From Sphagnum compactum (taxonomy: Eukaryota > Bryophyta > Sphagnopsida > Sphagnales), in NCBI GenBank assembly GCA_965153455.1, contig OZ234503.1, forward strand, positions 11,909,118-11,973,117: a stretch of DNA of 64,000 nt, in the 5' to 3' direction. The notes below the pieces were generated by a model that was given only the letters and a program-made list of their open reading frames with translations, did no database searches and was not told the origin of the DNA. Below, piece by piece: positions 60,221 to 64,000 of the stretch. The position numbers and the translations under genes are program-made. Each line of letters begins with the position of its first letter. Within the stretch, counting starts at the first letter, position 1.

Positions 60221-61190
60221 CACTGGTACCTTTGCCTTCGTGAGTTAGGCCTCCTAGTGTCAGGCCGTCGTCACATGTAAGGTCCTCAATCACCCTTATC
60301 CTAGTGGTTTACTTGTCAAATTACAAGAGACTAGTTAAGAAATAATAGAGGAGTGATCATGTATCCTAGGAAGGGTTTGAGTTTATGAGAGTTAATTTTG
60401 AATCATTTTTGCTGCTATCACCTAAGTAAGTTACACATTTCCTATGTTCACACAACATCCTTGCATTATACCAAACACTTGAACAATTCAAACAATGAAA
60501 CTTACATGGTTTTGGGTTAGGATCACCCACACATCTAAAGACCTTGTTTCATGGGGTCCACTTACCAAAACCATGTACATTTATTCGGGGCTTTTTACTA
60601 ATGTTGGAATATTCTTTGAATTTTTATATAACCACCAATTTTTATGTGTAAAAAAAAGGAAATGAAAGAACCTTTGATTTTGATTTTTTGAATATTCTCA
60701 AAATCAAAGAACTTATTAGTTCTAGTTTTTTTTGTAATTTGAGGTTTTTCAATTCCTAACTAGGCTAGTTATCCCAAGGCCAAATAATAGGTGGTTGTAT
60801 GACACATTTTTTTAATCTAAAAACCTTGACAAGCGATGGTCATGAAAAGGCTATTTGACGATTTTGAACAAGTTTTTTGAATCACTATACAAGTTTTGAT
60901 GAAGATCCTTTGTGTCATTGATTTTTATTTTCAATGGTCCAAGACTTCCAAGGAAAAATATGAAAAGAGAAAAAGCTAGAGGTTGGGAAAATGAAATTAA
61001 AAATTTGTTTGTCACTAACTCATATTCAATGTCAAAATGGTGACCAAGCACAAAACATCTATCGCATGTCATTTGTAACAATTTTCATAACAACATTTTG
61101 CGCTTTCTTTGCTGCTTTAAAACTTAAAACTAGCAAAGCTGATTCGAACAATTCAAAATCAACAAGTTAAAAGTTCAAAACTAGCAACAA
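60221..61190. other. AT-rich intergenic DNA, no gene seen
   Basis: No recognisable frame, RNA gene or tandem repeat. Confidence 0.5.
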
Positions 61191-61191
61191 T

Positions 61192-61870
61192 TCAAAACTT
61201 ATCAAATGTTATAATTATCAAACATTTAAGCTTCTCCAAAATCTAGATGGGATTGTACTATTGGAGTAACTTAAATGCATTCCCTTACAAGAACAAACAC
61301 ACATGACATCCAATTGAATTGAAACCATTCACACAATTGATCCAAGAAGGATAGAATGTTTCCAAACAACATGTCCACCCTATAGAAATTAATTATTGCA
61401 TGCTCTTGTGATTGCTTCCATCTCCATCCATTGTAAAAACCATGGTGTCCTATAGACAACTAGCAATAGCTCAAAATGTATCAAATATGTTAAAATTATC
61501 AAACATAAGCTTTTCCAAAATCTATATGGCTTTACAATATTGGAACAATTCAAATGCATGTCAACAAAATGGATGATGTTACACAGAATCAACATCAAAT
61601 GTAGCTTGTCCACATCATTGAAGTTTGATGTCTAATTTTGCATGCCCTTACAATAACGAATAGACATGGCATTTAATTGAATTGAAGCAACATGCAAGAA
61701 GAACATATTGTTTCCAAACAAAGATCTCCAATTTATGGCATCCATCCACCCCATAGAAGTTAATTCTTGCATATTATTGTGATTACCTTCATTTCCAACC
61801 ATTACACAAACCATGGCATATTGTAAATCATAACTAAGAACCAATAACCCTTTCTTGGTCACATGCACAA
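61192..61870. repeat. Imperfect duplication, copies of about 280 and 360 bp
   Basis: The first copy starts at 61192 with TCAAAACTTATCAAATG and the second at 61471 with TCAAAATGTATCAAATATG. Shared later landmarks are AAGCTTYTCCAAAATCTA, TGRCATYYAATTGAATTGAA (61304 and 61664), GTTTCCAAACAA and CCATTGTAAAAACCATGG or CCATTACACAAACCATGG. The second copy has about 80 extra bases. The minus-strand frames across it have no motif. Confidence 0.6.
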
Positions 61871-63260
61871 ATTGCAAATATTTAGTATAACAATAAAAAA
61901 TACATAGATGTTTTGGCTACTAGCATCAAAATGGAAAGCAACAACATCAAAATGGAAAATAAGAATGTATCAAAATGTCAAGTTTGTTTTTTATTTGCAA
62001 GATATGTTTGAAGGGAAGTTAGGAACCATAGTAGTTCCCTTATTGATCATGTACACCACACATTGTAAAGGGCATTTTATTTCCTTGACATCAACCTAAA
62101 AAGTGTTGAAATAACAAAATAATCAATTAACACACTTTTGCATAAGGTCATTGGCACAATTTCCCATTTTAAATATGTCAAAACTACATTCAACATCAAT
62201 ATCCATTTGAGTAGACTATGAATCTGGAGCTCCAAAATGAAGTGCAAGTGTTCATAACACTTCAACCACATTAGGATCAATGACTTATAATCATATTCAA
62301 CTATAATCAAATGTTGGTATCATACAAATGAATGAAGACACAAGGCATAGGTTTTTACATCATAGATCCAACAAAGACATAACATGTTGTGACTTTTTTT
62401 AGGTTCACAATTTCACAAGAAAGATAAAAATGGACCCAACATGCATATGACTTGCTTTTTATATTCATAACAAGTTATACCACTTCAACATTTGAATATC
62501 CACTAATTTCAACATGTTACGTCATCAACTATGTTATTTGCTATGGCATAATTTGTGATGTCTTGTTGAAATTTCAAGTTCATTGTAATTGCCACATTCA
62601 ATCATCACTTAATAGTTAGTGTCCATGAAATTGGTTTAACATGCAAGTAGAAACAACAAGAATAAAGTTATCCACCAAAGTTTGAACAATGTTCCATGAT
62701 AATGGTGGAGGAAACCAACCAGCAATATGGGACTATGTTTGAGGATTGTAACACAATAATATCACATACAATAATACATCTTGAAACATTAGAACTTTAA
62801 TCGCGAAGCTACACAAAACATAACACATTAAGTTATTTATTTATTTATACTTTATAGCTTTACATAAAACAATTGTTCATCAAAAAGATTTGATGAAAAT
62901 GAAATCTAAATCCTCTTATTGATAGTAAGAAAATATCAAATGAAACTATCAATTGTCAACATCCCATCACAACCAACAAACCACCTAGAAAAATGAGGTT
63001 GCTTGGAATGTTCAAAGGCATGATCCAAGTATTCTACTTATACAACAAAAAGTTGCAATAAATGAAACACAACTCCATGCTCACAACACAACATTGATCT
63101 ATGTGGGTTTTGACATGGTCAATTTGAATCACGAGACAATTACAATGTTCTTTAAAATAGTCAATTTGAATTGGGATAAAATCAAAATGTTTTAATTTGA
63201 ACATGTTGATTAGAACCATTTCAATGATTAAAACTCTGAACATAAGAAATAGAAATGATT
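61871..63260. other. AT-rich intergenic DNA, no gene seen
   Basis: No supported feature. Confidence 0.5.
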
Positions 63261-64000
63261 TCAAACATAAATGATCCATAAAAGAGCTAAGAAAAAATAT
63301 TTCAAAAAAATCAAATTGGAAAAAAATGAAAGTAATCATGTATTTGTTTGATTAGATTGAGTTTAATCACCCATTTGGTAGGAAGGTTCACTTCCACTAA
63401 TGTTGTTTACCATCATTCCCCAAGAAAAATAGCAACCCATGGCACCTTTCCCCCACTTCAAAGCAATCCCCTTTGCAAAATCAAATTTTAATTTAATTGA
63501 TGGGAATTTGGTACTAAGTTATTCCATAGATGAATCCCTTTTCATTTGATGTTAGCCTAACACATACCACATTGAAAAACAAAGGACTACTTGGTAGTTG
63601 TTGCAATAGAATATGAACACCAACAAGCATGTGCATTTAGAAAACATAGTATTGATGGCAAAAGTATTGGCTCATAGTATAAATGCACATAATTTCAAAC
63701 ATAAATGATCCCAAGAAAAACAAAAAAAGAAGTATTTGGAAAAATGACAATAATCATACTTATTTGATTGGATTGAGCTTCATTGATCATTTGGTAGGAG
63801 GACCCATAAAGCTTCATCAACCAATTAGCAAGAAGGCCTACTTACAATAATGTTGTTTACCACCACTTCCCAAAAAAGAAAACCTATGGCACCTTTACCC
63901 ACATTACATGGCAATCCCCTTTACATCATCAAATAGACCCTTTTCATTTGGTGCTAGTTTATTACATACCACATTCAAAAACAAAAGTATTCGGGTAATT
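63261..64000. repeat. Direct duplication with a period of about 434 bp, cut by the right edge
   Basis: TCAAACATAAATGATCC occurs at 63261 and 63695. Both copies continue in parallel through TTTGATTRGATTGAG, CATTTGGTAGGA, AATGTTGTTTACCA, CCCATGGCACCTTT or CCTATGGCACCTTT, GCAATCCCCTTT, CTTTTCATTTG and CATACCACATT. The second copy reaches the window end, so the array may continue. Confidence 0.7.

Overview
The window is nuclear DNA of a land plant. Two intron-containing genes support this: a group IIc WRKY transcription factor with the conserved intron inside its WRKY domain, and a large Pru-domain protein. Telomere-type CCCTAAA motifs and degraded plant hAT and LINE elements agree. The gene-poor, AT-rich flanks full of decayed repeats suggest a large genome, perhaps a fern, lycophyte or bryophyte, but the sequence alone does not settle the lineage. 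No prokaryotic features are present. The coordinates and exon junctions below were derived by eye from reading frame, splice consensus and family similarity.

Bases 1-38,000 hold no intact gene that I can support. They contain a LINE reverse-transcriptase fragment (about 4.3-4.9 kb, minus), three broken hAT-type transposase genes (16.0-18.6 kb minus, 24.5-24.95 kb minus, 34.7-36.2 kb plus), two long fold-back elements (4911-5213 and 36545-36871), a TIR element of about 495 bp (27084-27578), and many minisatellites. The clearest minisatellites have units of 34 bp (19.7-20.4 kb), 70 bp (37.2-37.4 kb), about 150 bp (2.8-3.1 kb) and 50-58 bp carrying telomere-like motifs (32.3-32.5 kb). An island at 6.8-8.1 kb, less AT-rich than its surroundings, has telo-box motifs, a TATA-like motif and two short ATG frames. 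It could be the relic or 5' end of a gene.

Bases 38,000-46,000 are the WRKY locus. A 73-bp tandem array (40.63-41.1 kb) lies just upstream of a long leader that contains simple repeats and small upstream ORFs. One of these has 54 codons and stops 5 bp before the main ATG. The three coding exons (42474-43480, 43903-44049, 44321-45164) encode 665 residues.

Bases 50,000-56,900 are the minus-strand Pru-domain locus. Four coding exons (54763-54167, 53774-53659, 53136-52893, 52768-51098) encode 875 residues. The first splice donor sits inside a threefold 85-bp repeat. A (GA)29 tract lies in its upstream region, and an 867-bp TIR element flanked by TA lies about 1.2 kb upstream of the ATG. Bases 56,900-64,000 are again gene-poor, with duplicated non-coding segments near the right edge.

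The two genes share no evident pathway. WRKY proteins are nuclear DNA-binding regulators, and Pru domains are known from the proteasomal ubiquitin receptor Rpn13. I found no clearly new multi-gene system. The most interesting items are the divergent Pru protein, its repeat-borne splice donor, and the WRKY leader and upstream array.
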